Positions 43,358 to 51,511 of a DNA stretch of 64,000 bases are shown here, in pieces. Numbering within the stretch: the stretch's first letter is position 1; each line of letters opens with the position of its first letter. Source of the DNA: Chelatococcus asaccharovorans (GTDB taxonomy: Bacteria > Pseudomonadota > Alphaproteobacteria > Rhizobiales > Beijerinckiaceae); assembly GCF_003201475.1 (NCBI RefSeq), contig NZ_QJJK01000007.1:186001-250000 (forward strand), written 5' to 3'. Under the pieces are notes generated by a model, which saw only the letters and a program-made list of their open reading frames with translations, made no database searches and was not told where the DNA came from. The position numbers and the translations under genes were made by a program.

Positions 43358-44686
43358 TCAATCCAGCCGTGCGCCGTCGCGATTGAGCAGGAGACGCAGG
43401 TCCGCGCCGTCGATGGCGCGCGGCGCCATCCGCTCCCTGACCGCAAGGGCCGCGGCGTGACCGATGGCGTGGCCGTAGGAAAAGCACTGGGCCGTGACGC
43501 GGGCGGAGGCCACGGCCTCGTGTTCCGCCGAGAGGCAGCGCCCGGCGGCGATCAGGCCTTCGCCGCGCTGGGGCACGAAGCAACCGTAGGGCACCTCGTA
43601 GACGTCATCGAGCAACCACTCGACCTTGGGCTTCGTGCCGGCATGCAACTCGATCGGCCAGGGCGAGCGCGCGATGCCGTCGCGCCGTTTGCGGCCGGCG
43701 ATGACGTCGCTGTTGGCGAGCTTCGTGATGCCCTCGATCTGCCGGGTCTGGCGCACGCCCACCTGCACGCCGGTGTCGTTGATGAAGGCGTTCTCGCAGC
43801 CGGCGAGATGGTCGCGGAAGAAGCGCGCATAGTCGCGCATCTGCCGCCGCCCCTCGCTTTCGGCCTCGGAAAAGTCGCGCCAGAACAAGGTGTTGAGCTC
43901 GCGCCCATCCGCGCCGATAACGCGGGTGCAGTTGCAGAGCAATTCGCCCGGCCGTGTCGTCGTGAACAGCCAGATCTTGGCGCGCGGCAGCTTGTAGCCT
44001 CCGCTCTCATTCTCGGCCTGGATCAGCCTGGAGATCGCTTCCGGCATGATGGTGTCATGGCCGTAAGCGGCGACGAAGCGCTCCGTGTCGACGCCCAGCA
44101 TGCGAAAGATCATGGTCGGGTTCTGGACGCGGCCCTGGTCGCCGATGAAGGCGGGGAAGCCCGCCATGGCAACGAGATCGGCATCGCCGCTCGCGTCGAT
44201 CGTCACCGCGGCGCGGACATCGACCGGACCTTGCTTGGTCCAGAGTTCGACGCCCTCTATGCGTTCGCCGCCTTCGCAGAGAACGCCGGTAACGGTGGCA
44301 TGGTAAATGGTCTCCACGCCGGCATCGCGCAGCAGCACATCGGCCGTCTCACGCCAGACGAGAGGATCGTGAACTCGCGTCCAGGTCTTGCCATAGGGCA
44401 GGGGTGGGGTCAGGCCGCCACGCGTCTCGAGGGCCTGGACGAACGCATCGGCAAAGCCGAACACCACCTGGCGAGGGGCGGCCTCACGATTGTCTGTCGC
44501 TTCATAGAGGCCGCAGACGGTGCCCGACAACCCGGCGACCGCCCCGCCGCCGCAGAAGCCATAGCGTTCCACCAGCACCACGCGCAGGCCGGCACGGGCC
44601 GCTGTCACGGCCGCGGCAACGCCTGCGGCTCCACCACCGGCGACAACCACATCCGTGTCGATGCGCAGGCGTGAACGAATATCCAC
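43358..44686 (-). CDS. FAD-dependent oxidoreductase (FAD_oxidored family), first gene of the operon
   Basis: This 442-residue flavoprotein has the FAD-binding VVVAGGGAAGVAAAVTAARA, VVLVERYGFCGGGAVAGLSG, TIDASGDADLVAMAGFPAF and the closing LIAAGRCLSAEHEAVASARV. The layout parallels the protein at 26781-28148. GGGAGG lies 7 nt before a GTG at 44686 (MDIRSRLRIDTDVVVAGG), which I take as the start over the frame's first codon at 44743. It leads a ten-gene minus-strand operon and diverges from a GntR regulator. Confidence 0.88.
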   Translation of the reverse strand: MDIRSRLRIDTDVVVAGGGAAGVAAAVTAARAGLRVVLVERYGFCGGGAVAGLSGTVCGLYEATDNREAAPRQVVFGFADAFVQALETRGGLTPPLPYGKTWTRVHDPLVWRETADVLLRDAGVETIYHATVTGVLCEGGERIEGVELWTKQGPVDVRAAVTIDASGDADLVAMAGFPAFIGDQGRVQNPTMIFRMLGVDTERFVAAYGHDTIMPEAISRLIQAENESGGYKLPRAKIWLFTTTRPGELLCNCTRVIGADGRELNTLFWRDFSEAESEGRRQMRDYARFFRDHLAGCENAFINDTGVQVGVRQTRQIEGITKLANSDVIAGRKRRDGIARSPWPIELHAGTKPKVEWLLDDVYEVPYGCFVPQRGEGLIAAGRCLSAEHEAVASARVTAQCFSYGHAIGHAAALAVRERMAPRAIDGADLRLLLNRDGARLD

Positions 44687-44772
44687 GGTTAAACCTCCCT
44701 GGCGCGCCGATAGCGCAGGCGCTGGCTCTGGTGGCCCGGCCATGTCGCTTTGATCCTCGTCAACGAATGATC

Positions 44773-44813
44773 GTCAGCTGACATGGCAGCTTTGTCGGCA
44801 TCTGACATATCAG
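44773..44813. promoter_or_regulatory. Candidate GntR operators in the divergent promoter region
   Basis: Two palindromic sites share CTGAC: the perfect GTCAGCTGAC (44773-44782) and CTGA-CATA-TCAG (44802-44813). They lie between the divergent FAD oxidoreductase (minus) and GntR (plus) genes, where an autoregulating repressor would bind. Confidence 0.5.
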
Positions 44814-44876
44814 TTGCCGAACAGCATCGTCAAGCGGTATGTTGCGTGCGAAGAATGACAATCGAATCGTGAGTTG

Positions 44877-45554
44877 ATGCCAGTTACAACGACACCGGCG
44901 GCAGAACAGACCTCGGACTCGCTTGCTGAGATCGCCTATCGGCGGATCGAGGAAATGATCGTGACGCGCGAGCTTTTGCCGGGCTCGATGATTTCCGAAA
45001 ACCAGCTCGCCGATGAACTCAATTGCGGCCGCACGCCCATTCGCGAGGCCCTGCAGCGGCTGAAGCTGGAGGGCTTTATCGAGATCCATCCCCGCCGCGG
45101 GGCACTGGTGACGCCGGTCGACGTCATGCGGCAGCTCGAACTTCTCGAGGTGCGGCGGCCGCTGGAGGACCTGGTGGCGCGGCTTGCGGCGGAACGGGCG
45201 ACGCCGGACGAGCGGCGCGAGATGCTGCGGCTTGCCGACGAGATCACCGCCGCAGCGGAACGTGGCGACCAGCGTGCCTATCTCAGTGCCAACCGGGCCA
45301 TCCACGATATCCGCACCAAGGCCTCGCGCAACGCGATGCTCAGCCGCACCATGGGGCTGGTGCTCGGCCTGTCGCGAAGGTTCTGGTATGCCTATATTCA
45401 GGATACCGGCAGTTTCACCATCGCGGCGGCGCTTCACAACGATATCCTGCGTGCGATTGCCGCCGGTTCCGCGCAGGACGCCGCCGCTCATGTTACCCGG
45501 CTGCTCGATTTTCTGGAAAGCCTGACGCGCCGCGCCATCGAGCGGCAGCTTTAG
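44877..45554 (+). CDS. GntR-family transcriptional regulator (FCD domain)
   Basis: This 225-residue regulator has an N-terminal winged helix (IAYRRIEEMIVTRELLPGSM, ISENQLADELNCGRTPIREA, RRGALVTPVDVMRQ) and an FCD ligand domain (LLEVRRPLEDLVARLAAERA, YLSANRAIHDIRTKASRNAM, AALHNDILRAIAAGSAQDAA). It starts at ATG 44877, a TTG lying just before. It is divergent from the ten-gene catabolic operon and probably represses it until a pathway acid is bound. Confidence 0.92.
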   Translation: MPVTTTPAAEQTSDSLAEIAYRRIEEMIVTRELLPGSMISENQLADELNCGRTPIREALQRLKLEGFIEIHPRRGALVTPVDVMRQLELLEVRRPLEDLVARLAAERATPDERREMLRLADEITAAAERGDQRAYLSANRAIHDIRTKASRNAMLSRTMGLVLGLSRRFWYAYIQDTGSFTIAAALHNDILRAIAAGSAQDAAAHVTRLLDFLESLTRRAIERQL

Positions 45555-45602
45555 ATTCAATCGATACTCAGAATTGTTCAGCTGTGATGGCCGGGCTTCT
45601 CA

Positions 45603-45628
45603 CTGAAGTCGGGCTTGCCCGACTTCAG
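45603..45628. terminator. Perfect 11-bp hairpin after the GntR gene
   Basis: CTGAAGTCGGG and CCCGACTTCAG pair perfectly around a CTTG loop. The downstream sequence is CTTATCC rather than a T run, so termination is plausible but not classical. The remaining 45629-45842 has no supported gene. Confidence 0.5.
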
Positions 45629-45842
45629 CTTATCCAATGCGCAACTCGGCAATAGCCGCGTTGCGTGGTCGTTCCGGCACAAGGGCCGGGGATGACGCTG
45701 GTGGATCAGGTGTTTCAAACTGATCGGACAATGCTCTATGGGCACGACCTCAACCTGTGCGCCCGAGCCGTTATCACTGCGCTGATCCCTCCCGTGAGGA
45801 AGGGATCAGCGCGCCCCGCTCCCCCGTGTCATTCCCTGTCAA

Positions 45843-46733
45843 TCAGTCGTTCAGAAATTCGGCGGCGCATGCCTCGAGCTTCTGCCAGTCCTTGGCGTCC
45901 AGCCGGCGGAACGGCGCGCGGCATTCGCCGCAGTCAAAGCCCTGCAGTTTCAGGAAGCCCTTGGTTGCTGGGAAAACGCCGACGTCGATCAGCACCTCGA
46001 TGACGCGGTTGGCGCGCTTCTGCAGAGCCAGCGCCTCGGCCATGCGGCCTTCCTGGAAGGCCTTGTAGAGCGCCACGAAAAGATGGCCCATGAAGTTGTA
46101 GGTGGTGCCGATCGCCCCATCGGCACCCATGGCGAGGCCGCCGAGGCACATCTCGTCATAGCCGTTGTAGACGACCGCGTCGGGACGATGGGCCTTGAAC
46201 CGCTCCAGCTGGAACAGATCCTGCGAGGTGTGCTTGATGCCGATGATGCGCGGATCGTCGAGCAGTTGCATGATCTCGTTCGGCCCGAGCTTGCCCGTGC
46301 GACCGCCGAAATTATAGACGACGACGGGAAGCGGCGTTGCCGCGGCGAGGGCCTTGTAATGCGCAATCAGCTCGGCTGCGGAAAAATCGTAGTAGAACGG
46401 CGGAATGGCGGACACGGCATCGAAGCCCGCATCGGCCGCCGACCGGGCGATGCGGAGCGTGTCCTCGGTCGCGATGGTGCCGACATGGGCGATCAGCGTG
46501 CCGCGTCCCTTCGCGGCGCGGGCGACGGCGGCGATCAGGCGCCCGCGCTCCTCCGGCGATTGCAGGAACGCCTCGCCCGTACTGCCTCCTACATAGAAGC
46601 CGGCAACGCCTTGGGCGAGTTCATGGTCAATCAGCCCGGGAATGATCTCCTCGTTGAGACTGAAATCGGCGCGGTAGGGCGTGACGAGCGCCGAGAGGAT
46701 GCCGCCGAACGTCTGGGCCGGGGACTGGGTCAC
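45843..46733 (-). CDS. DapA/N-acetylneuraminate-lyase-family aldolase
   Basis: This 296-residue TIM-barrel class I aldolase has the substrate-carboxylate loop GFYVGGSTGEAFLQSPEER, the catalytic Tyr in LPVVVYNFGGRTGKLG, and the Schiff-base lysine in RIIGIKHTSQDLFQLERF. The GSTGE loop and the lysine context resemble sialic acid lyase rather than DapA. The start is GTG at 46733 with AGGAG 8 nt upstream; the frame beyond it overlaps the regulator gene. Its partner regulator closely resembles NanR, supporting a neuraminate-like or other 2-keto-sugar-acid substrate, but specificity is inferred. Confidence 0.88.
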   Translation of the reverse strand: MTQSPAQTFGGILSALVTPYRADFSLNEEIIPGLIDHELAQGVAGFYVGGSTGEAFLQSPEERGRLIAAVARAAKGRGTLIAHVGTIATEDTLRIARSAADAGFDAVSAIPPFYYDFSAAELIAHYKALAAATPLPVVVYNFGGRTGKLGPNEIMQLLDDPRIIGIKHTSQDLFQLERFKAHRPDAVVYNGYDEMCLGGLAMGADGAIGTTYNFMGHLFVALYKAFQEGRMAEALALQKRANRVIEVLIDVGVFPATKGFLKLQGFDCGECRAPFRRLDAKDWQKLEACAAEFLND

Positions 46734-46774
46734 GGAAAAATCTCCTTGGGTAATCTCTGCCCCGGCCGAGCGGC

Positions 46775-47488
46775 TCAGTTGCGGGCATAACGATTGTAGG
46801 CTTCCTCGAGATGCCGGCGCATGGCCTCGGCGGCGGCCTCGGCGTCGCGCGCTGCGATGGCATTGAAGACCGCGAGGTGACCCGCGTAGCTCATGCGGTT
46901 GTTGGTCTCGGGGTCGGCGATCGGCGGGCGCTGGCCGATGATCCACTCGACGGCCGCATCGTGCATGGCGACGAAGACCGGGTTGCCTGGCATCTCCGCG
47001 AGGACGCGGTGGAAGGCGGCATCCGTCAGTGCGAATTCGCGCGCATTGCCGATTTCGGCCTCGTTGCGCTCCAAGGCGGCGCGCAGCTGCGCGATCTGCT
47101 GATCGGTGGCATGGGTTGAGGCGTGGCGAACGAGGCCCATTTCCAGGAAAAGGCGGACCTGCTCGAAATGCCGCAAAGCGCCGGCTTGCTCCAGCCAGTG
47201 GCGCACCGTGCTGTCGAGTTCGCGCAGGACCTGCCGTGCGGTGGGCTCGGTGACGCGCGGTCGCTCGCCGGTGGCCAGCCGGACCAGGCCGATGCGCTGC
47301 AGGGCGTAGAGCGCCTCGCGAATCGAGGGGCGGCCGACCCCGAACAACGTCATCAGTTCGCGTTCGGAGGGCAGCGGCGATCCCGGTGGAAACGTGCCGT
47401 CGCGGATCGCGGCCTCGAGCCGCTGCACGACCTCGTCGGACAGCTTGCGCCGCGCGATGGGGCCGAGCTTCTGATCGGATGTGCTCAT
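46775..47488 (-). CDS. NanR-like FadR-subfamily GntR regulator
   Basis: This 237-residue repressor resembles E. coli NanR along its length from memory: ARRKLSDEVVQRLEAAIRDG, PLPSERELMTLFGVGRPSIR, EALYALQRIGLVRLATGERP, FEQVRLFLEMGLVRHASTHA, FHRVLAEMPGNPVFVAMHDA and EWIIGQRPPIADPE. The winged helix is followed by an FCD domain. The start at 47488 (MSTSDQKLGPIARRK) is used; it lies 7 bp after the SDR gene's stop. It probably controls the SDR-regulator-lyase operon and perhaps the divergent transporter. Confidence 0.9.
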   Translation of the reverse strand: MSTSDQKLGPIARRKLSDEVVQRLEAAIRDGTFPPGSPLPSERELMTLFGVGRPSIREALYALQRIGLVRLATGERPRVTEPTARQVLRELDSTVRHWLEQAGALRHFEQVRLFLEMGLVRHASTHATDQQIAQLRAALERNEAEIGNAREFALTDAAFHRVLAEMPGNPVFVAMHDAAVEWIIGQRPPIADPETNNRMSYAGHLAVFNAIAARDAEAAAEAMRRHLEEAYNRYARN

Positions 47489-47495
47489 GCCACCC

Positions 47496-48308
47496 CTATT
47501 TCCATAGCGTGAAGCCCCCGTCGACCAGGATGTCCTGGCCCGTGACATAGCCCGAGGCGGGCGAGGCCAGAAACAGGATGGCGCCTTTCAGATCGAAGCC
47601 GTCGCGGCCCATACGGCCCAGCGCGGTGAGCCGGGAATAGTCCGCAACGAAGCCCAGCGGCATGTCGGGCCGCTCGAAGCCGCCCGGTGAGATTGCGTTG
47701 ACGGTAATCCCCATCGGCGCGAGATAGGCGGCGAGATCGCGCGTCATCCCGAGGATGCCGGCCTTGGCGGCGGCGTAGTCCACCGGTTGGCCGGCAAGGC
47801 CGTTGCGATCATAGACCGCGCGGTCACGCCCGACGTAGGCGGCGATCGAGGCGATGGAAATGATGCGGCCGGAGCGGCGCTCCGCCATGAGGCGCCCGGC
47901 CTCGCGGCAGCAGTAGATGACGCCGGTGAGATTGGTGCGGATAAGGGCGTCGATGTCGTCCGGGTCGCGCTCGAACAGGCGCGCGACGCTGCCGCCCGAT
48001 CCGCCCCCACTGTTGTTGACGAGGATGTCGAGACGGCCGCCGGACCAGTCTGCGACGGCGGCGACCGCATCACGCACCGGCGCGAAACGGCTCTGATCCA
48101 GCCCGACGCCGAAGGTCTTGACCCCATAGCGATCGGCGATCGCGGCGGCCGACCGTTGAGCCTTCTCGGGATCGCGGGAGGTCACCGCAACCGCGCAGCC
48201 GGCGGCCGCCAGGATATCAGCCGCATCGAGGCCGAGCTTGCTCGCGCCGCCCGTCACCAGCGCGACCTGGCCGCTCAAATCGAACAGCTGCGCCACATCC
48301 TGATGCAA
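47496..48308 (-). CDS. Short-chain dehydrogenase/reductase (classical SDR)
   Basis: This 270-residue NAD(P)-dependent oxidoreductase has QVALVTGGASKLGLDAADIL, LDILVNNSGGGSGGSVARLF, IISIASIAAYVGRDRAVY, the catalytic Tyr/Lys in PVDYAAAKAGILGMTRDLAA, and YVTGQDILVDGGFTLWK. AGGGG precedes a TTG at 48308 by 7 nt, giving MHQDVAQLFDLSGQ; a GTG at 48356 is an alternative. It is the first gene of a minus-strand operon with the NanR-like regulator and NanA-like lyase. Confidence 0.9.
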   Translation of the reverse strand: MHQDVAQLFDLSGQVALVTGGASKLGLDAADILAAAGCAVAVTSRDPEKAQRSAAAIADRYGVKTFGVGLDQSRFAPVRDAVAAVADWSGGRLDILVNNSGGGSGGSVARLFERDPDDIDALIRTNLTGVIYCCREAGRLMAERRSGRIISIASIAAYVGRDRAVYDRNGLAGQPVDYAAAKAGILGMTRDLAAYLAPMGITVNAISPGGFERPDMPLGFVADYSRLTALGRMGRDGFDLKGAILFLASPASGYVTGQDILVDGGFTLWK

Positions 48309-48364
48309 CTCTGTGCCCCTTCTGCCTGCGTTTCCCAGACCTTGGGCCCTGTTCACCGGCCCTC

Positions 48365-48394
48365 TTGCAATTCCCCTTGCAAATCCTCTTGCAA
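48365..48394. repeat. Three TTGCAA hexamers at exact 12-bp period
   Basis: TTGCAA, itself a palindrome, starts at 48365, 48377 and 48389. The fixed 12-bp spacing puts the sites on nearly the same face of the helix, as expected for cooperative binding. They lie just upstream of the promoter and palindrome that serve the divergent permease operon. Confidence 0.6.
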
Positions 48395-48410
48395 AGTTCG
48401 TTCAGTCTGC

Positions 48411-48443
48411 CCTTGACACCATCATGCCGTCAAGGTGTTATAC
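48411..48443 (+). promoter_or_regulatory. Promoter with inverted-repeat operator for the second NMT1-type importer
   Basis: CCTTGAC (48411-48417) and GTCAAGG (48429-48435) form a perfect 7-bp inverted repeat with an 11-bp spacer. A TTGACA -35 box (48413-48418) lies in the left arm and TTATAC (48438-48443) is a possible -10, though the 19-bp spacing is long. A bound repressor would cover the promoter. Confidence 0.55.
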
Positions 48444-48563
48444 CAAAACCAAGAGAAAAGATCTGGAACGATCGCGAGGAGCGCACGACGACCATGTGAC
48501 GCGACAGGCCCAGCGGGCTGCGGTCGTGGCGCGCATGGCGCGGCATCCGACAGGGAAGGGCGC

Positions 48564-49460
48564 ATGACAGGGCAATCCGCGGGACAGGTCTCTTCACCCT
48601 CATCCGTCGAGACGCGCGCGGGGGGCGCCGCCGCACAGGGCGGAGCCGTTCAGCAGGCCGTTCCGCCCAAGCCGAACGCGCTGCTGGCCTTCCTCAAGCG
48701 GCGCAAGCTCGTGCTGATGACGCTCGTGGTCATCCTGGTCGCCTGGGAGCTGGCGCCGCGCCTGCTGGCGATTCCGGACTACCTGCTGCCGCCGCCCTCG
48801 CAGGTCTTCACGGCCTTCCTCGGGCAATGGCAGCGCACCTTGGCGGCAACCTGGATCACCACATCGGTGATGCTGGGCGGTTATCTCATCGCCATCGTCG
48901 TCTCGATCCCGCTCGCCCTTGCCATCGTCTCCTCGCGCGTCGTCGAGGACACGGTCGAGCCGATCATGCTCGTCTTCCAGGTGATCCCGAAGATCGCCAT
49001 CGCGCCGTTGTTCATCGTCTGGTTCGGCTTCGGCTACACGCCGAAGACCATGCTGGTCTTCCTGCTCGCCTTCTTTCCGATCACGCTCAGCGCCGTTGCC
49101 GGTTTCCGCGCGGTCGACCCGGACATTATGGATCTCGCGCGCTCCACCGGCACCTCAACCTGGACGATGTTCCGCAAGATCAAGCTGCCGCAGGCGTTGC
49201 CGCAGATCTTCACCGGCCTGAAGGTCGGCGTCGCGCTCGCCTCAACCGGCGCGGTCGTCGCGGAGTTCATCGCCTCGGACCGCGGACTTGGCTACCTCCT
49301 GCTCGAATGGCGCGGCGAGCTCGACACGCCGATGGTCTTTGCAGGCGTCTTCGTCATCAGCCTCGTCGGCATCGTCGTCTACTACATCGTCGAAGCGATC
49401 GAGCGCTTCACGATTCCCTGGCACGTGTCGCAGCGTGACCCCGTTCCCATGAACGCCTGA
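48564..49460 (+). CDS. ABC importer permease, SsuC/TauC type
   Basis: This 298-residue inner-membrane subunit has a polar N-terminal tail, then about six helices from LVLMTLVVILVAWELAPRLL. Markers are DYLLPPPSQVFTAFL, VIPKIAIAPLFIVWFGFGYT and the coupling loop IMDLARSTGTSTWTMFRKIK with LPQALPQIFTGLKVG. The ATG at 48564 (MTGQSAGQVS) follows AGGGA by about 6 nt; the frame's earlier ATG at 48435 lies inside the promoter. It opens a five-gene plus-strand operon. Confidence 0.9.
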   Translation: MTGQSAGQVSSPSSVETRAGGAAAQGGAVQQAVPPKPNALLAFLKRRKLVLMTLVVILVAWELAPRLLAIPDYLLPPPSQVFTAFLGQWQRTLAATWITTSVMLGGYLIAIVVSIPLALAIVSSRVVEDTVEPIMLVFQVIPKIAIAPLFIVWFGFGYTPKTMLVFLLAFFPITLSAVAGFRAVDPDIMDLARSTGTSTWTMFRKIKLPQALPQIFTGLKVGVALASTGAVVAEFIASDRGLGYLLLEWRGELDTPMVFAGVFVISLVGIVVYYIVEAIERFTIPWHVSQRDPVPMNA

Positions 49461-49602
49461 GCCTGCCCAAAGGACGCTGTGCGCTATGTCGCGGCGCTGT
49501 CAGACCAGGCCCACGAAGCGGGCAGGATGAGAAATTTGGGCGTCGTTCGACGCCGATTCAAGAATACGAACAGCGCGTATAACAATCCGGGAGGAAATGG
49601 TC

Positions 49603-50595
49603 ATGTCATCGACAAAAAAATCATCGAAAATCACGGCCCTAGTCTGTGCTGCTGCCGGCTTGATGCTCACGGCTGCAAATGCACAGGCCGCTGATCAGGT
49701 CAGCCTGCGTCTGAATACGATCCTCAATGGCTGGCACTGCCCATGGCATATGGCCCGCGACAAGGGATGGTTCAAGGAAGCCGGCATCGAGATCAAGGAG
49801 ATCGGCGAGGGGCGTGGCTCGGCCGACACGGCGCAACTCGTCGCCGCCGGGACGGATACCTTCGGTCTGGTCGATCCGGCGGTTGTGATCGCCGGTGTGG
49901 CCCGCGGGCTCCCCGTGAAGACGGTCTACAGCCTCATCAACAAGAGCCTGCTCGCGGTCGTTTCGCCGGCTGACAAGCCGATCAAGACCGCCGCCGATCT
50001 CAAGGGCAAGCAATATGTGACGCTCGCCGGTTCCGGCGCGCTGCAGATGTTCCAGGCGGTGCTTGCCGCCAACAAGATGAAGCCCGAGGACGTGAAGATC
50101 CTGACCGTCGACCCGGCCGCGCAATATGCGACGCTGATGAGCGGGCAGGTCGATGGTATCCTCATCGGCCTCGATGGCGTGCCGGATCTTGAGGCGCGCG
50201 GCTTCAAATATTTCGCCGTGACCTATCCCGAGCTCGGGGTGAACACGATCGTCTCGTCGGTGGCGACCACGACCGATCTCATCAACAAGAACCCGGATCT
50301 GGTGAAACGCTTCATCGCGGTGACGCAGCGGGCCTGGGACCACGCGATCAAGAACCCGGACGACGTCGTGAAGGCATGTCTCGCGGTCAAGCCGACGAGT
50401 TCGGAAGCCGCCTTCCGCAAGCAGCTGGCAGACGTCATCAGCGCGCTGCGTTCGGACAACAACAAGGACAAGCCGCTCGGCTTCGGCGCCGAGAAGGACT
50501 GGCAGATGACCCTCGATGTCCAGAAGGAGTATCGCGGGATCAAGACCGACAAGCCGTTGACAGCCTTCTATACCAATGAGTTCGTTCCCCAATGA
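49603..50595 (+). CDS. ABC substrate-binding protein, NMT1/THI5-like
   Basis: This 330-residue periplasmic protein has a signal peptide (ITALVCAAAGLMLTAANAQA, cleavage near AQAADQ) and the SsuA/TauA-like opening LRLNTILNGWHCPWHMARDK, then GWFKEAGIEIKEIGEGRGS. YVTLAGSGALQMFQAVLAAN and EDVKILTVDPAAQYATLMSG follow. GGGAGG lies 8 nt before the second of two in-frame ATGs (49603) and only 2 nt before the first (49597), so 49603 is chosen. Its stop overlaps the ATPase start (ATGA). Ligand unknown, possibly a carboxylated sugar acid given the next two genes. Confidence 0.92.
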   Translation: MSSTKKSSKITALVCAAAGLMLTAANAQAADQVSLRLNTILNGWHCPWHMARDKGWFKEAGIEIKEIGEGRGSADTAQLVAAGTDTFGLVDPAVVIAGVARGLPVKTVYSLINKSLLAVVSPADKPIKTAADLKGKQYVTLAGSGALQMFQAVLAANKMKPEDVKILTVDPAAQYATLMSGQVDGILIGLDGVPDLEARGFKYFAVTYPELGVNTIVSSVATTTDLINKNPDLVKRFIAVTQRAWDHAIKNPDDVVKACLAVKPTSSEAAFRKQLADVISALRSDNNKDKPLGFGAEKDWQMTLDVQKEYRGIKTDKPLTAFYTNEFVPQ

Positions 50596-51500
50596 GCAAC
50601 GTTGCGATCTTCGGGCGCAAGGGCGCTGACACCAACGCACCTCACGGGATAGCGGAGCGCGGGATGACAGCAGCAGCAACGCTTGCCTCAGGCACGCAGG
50701 ACGGCGGCATCGTCATCAAGGGTGTCTCGAAGATCTTCGACAGCGAGGGGCGCCGCGTCGAGGCGCTCCTCGACATCGACCTGACGATTGGCCGGGGCGA
50801 GTTCGTCTCGATCGTCGGCCCGTCGGGCTGCGGCAAGAGCACGTTGCTCAGGCTGATCGCCGGCCTGATGCCGACCTCCGGCGGCGCGATCTCCGTCGCG
50901 GGCAGGGTGGTCGACCGGCCCATCACCGATGTCGGCATCGTCTTCCAGAAGCCGGTGCTTCTGGAATGGCGCAGCGTCATCGACAACCTGCTGCTCCAGC
51001 CGGAGCTGCGTGGGCTCGACCCGGCGGCTTACCGCGATCGCGCCATAGACCTTTTGGCGGCCGTGGGCCTCAGCGGCTTCGAGGATGCCTATCCGCGCCA
51101 GTTGTCCGGCGGCATGCAGCAGCGCGCCTCGATCGCGCGGGCGCTGATCCACGATCCCTCGCTCCTCCTGATGGACGAGCCGCTCGGTGCACTCGACGCG
51201 CTGACGCGCGAGCAGGTGCGCGTCGATCTCGAGGAGCTGTGGCTCGCCACGGGCAAGACAGTGGTGTTCATCACGCACTCGATCGACGAGGCGGTGCTGT
51301 TGTCGGACCGTGTGGTGATCATGTCGCCGCGCCCCGGGCGCATCGATCGCGTCATCGACATCGATATTGCGCGCCCGCGCGGTCTCGAGGGCCGCAATTC
51401 GCAGGTGTTTAAGGACGCCGAGGAGGAGATCACCAAGATCTTTCTTGAACGCGGCGTGCTCAAGCGCGGCCGGCCGTTCGCTGCCATCCGCAAGCCCTGA
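50592..51500 (+). CDS. ABC importer ATPase, SsuB/TauB type
   Basis: This 302-residue ATP-binding subunit has Walker A IVGPSGCGKSTLLRLIAGL, the Q-loop GIVFQKPVLLEWRSVIDNLL, the signature RQLSGGMQQRASIARALIHD, Walker B LLLMDEPLGALDALTREQVR and the switch His in VVFITHSIDEAVLLSDRV. It carries about 40 extra N-terminal residues before the core. Its start overlaps the binding-protein stop by 4 bp. It completes the importer encoded with 48564-49460 and 49603-50595. Confidence 0.94.
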   Translation: MSNVAIFGRKGADTNAPHGIAERGMTAAATLASGTQDGGIVIKGVSKIFDSEGRRVEALLDIDLTIGRGEFVSIVGPSGCGKSTLLRLIAGLMPTSGGAISVAGRVVDRPITDVGIVFQKPVLLEWRSVIDNLLLQPELRGLDPAAYRDRAIDLLAAVGLSGFEDAYPRQLSGGMQQRASIARALIHDPSLLLMDEPLGALDALTREQVRVDLEELWLATGKTVVFITHSIDEAVLLSDRVVIMSPRPGRIDRVIDIDIARPRGLEGRNSQVFKDAEEEITKIFLERGVLKRGRPFAAIRKP

Positions 51501-51511
51501 GGGAGGCGGCG

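Noticed and set aside
45843-46733. Naming the lyase nanA
   Set aside because: The loop and regulator resemble the sialic acid system, but the accompanying sialic acid genes are absent, so the family name only is given.
48439-48444. GGTATA (minus strand) as a NanR operator
   Set aside because: E. coli NanR binds repeated GGTATA; only one copy is present here, which could be chance in the -10 region.
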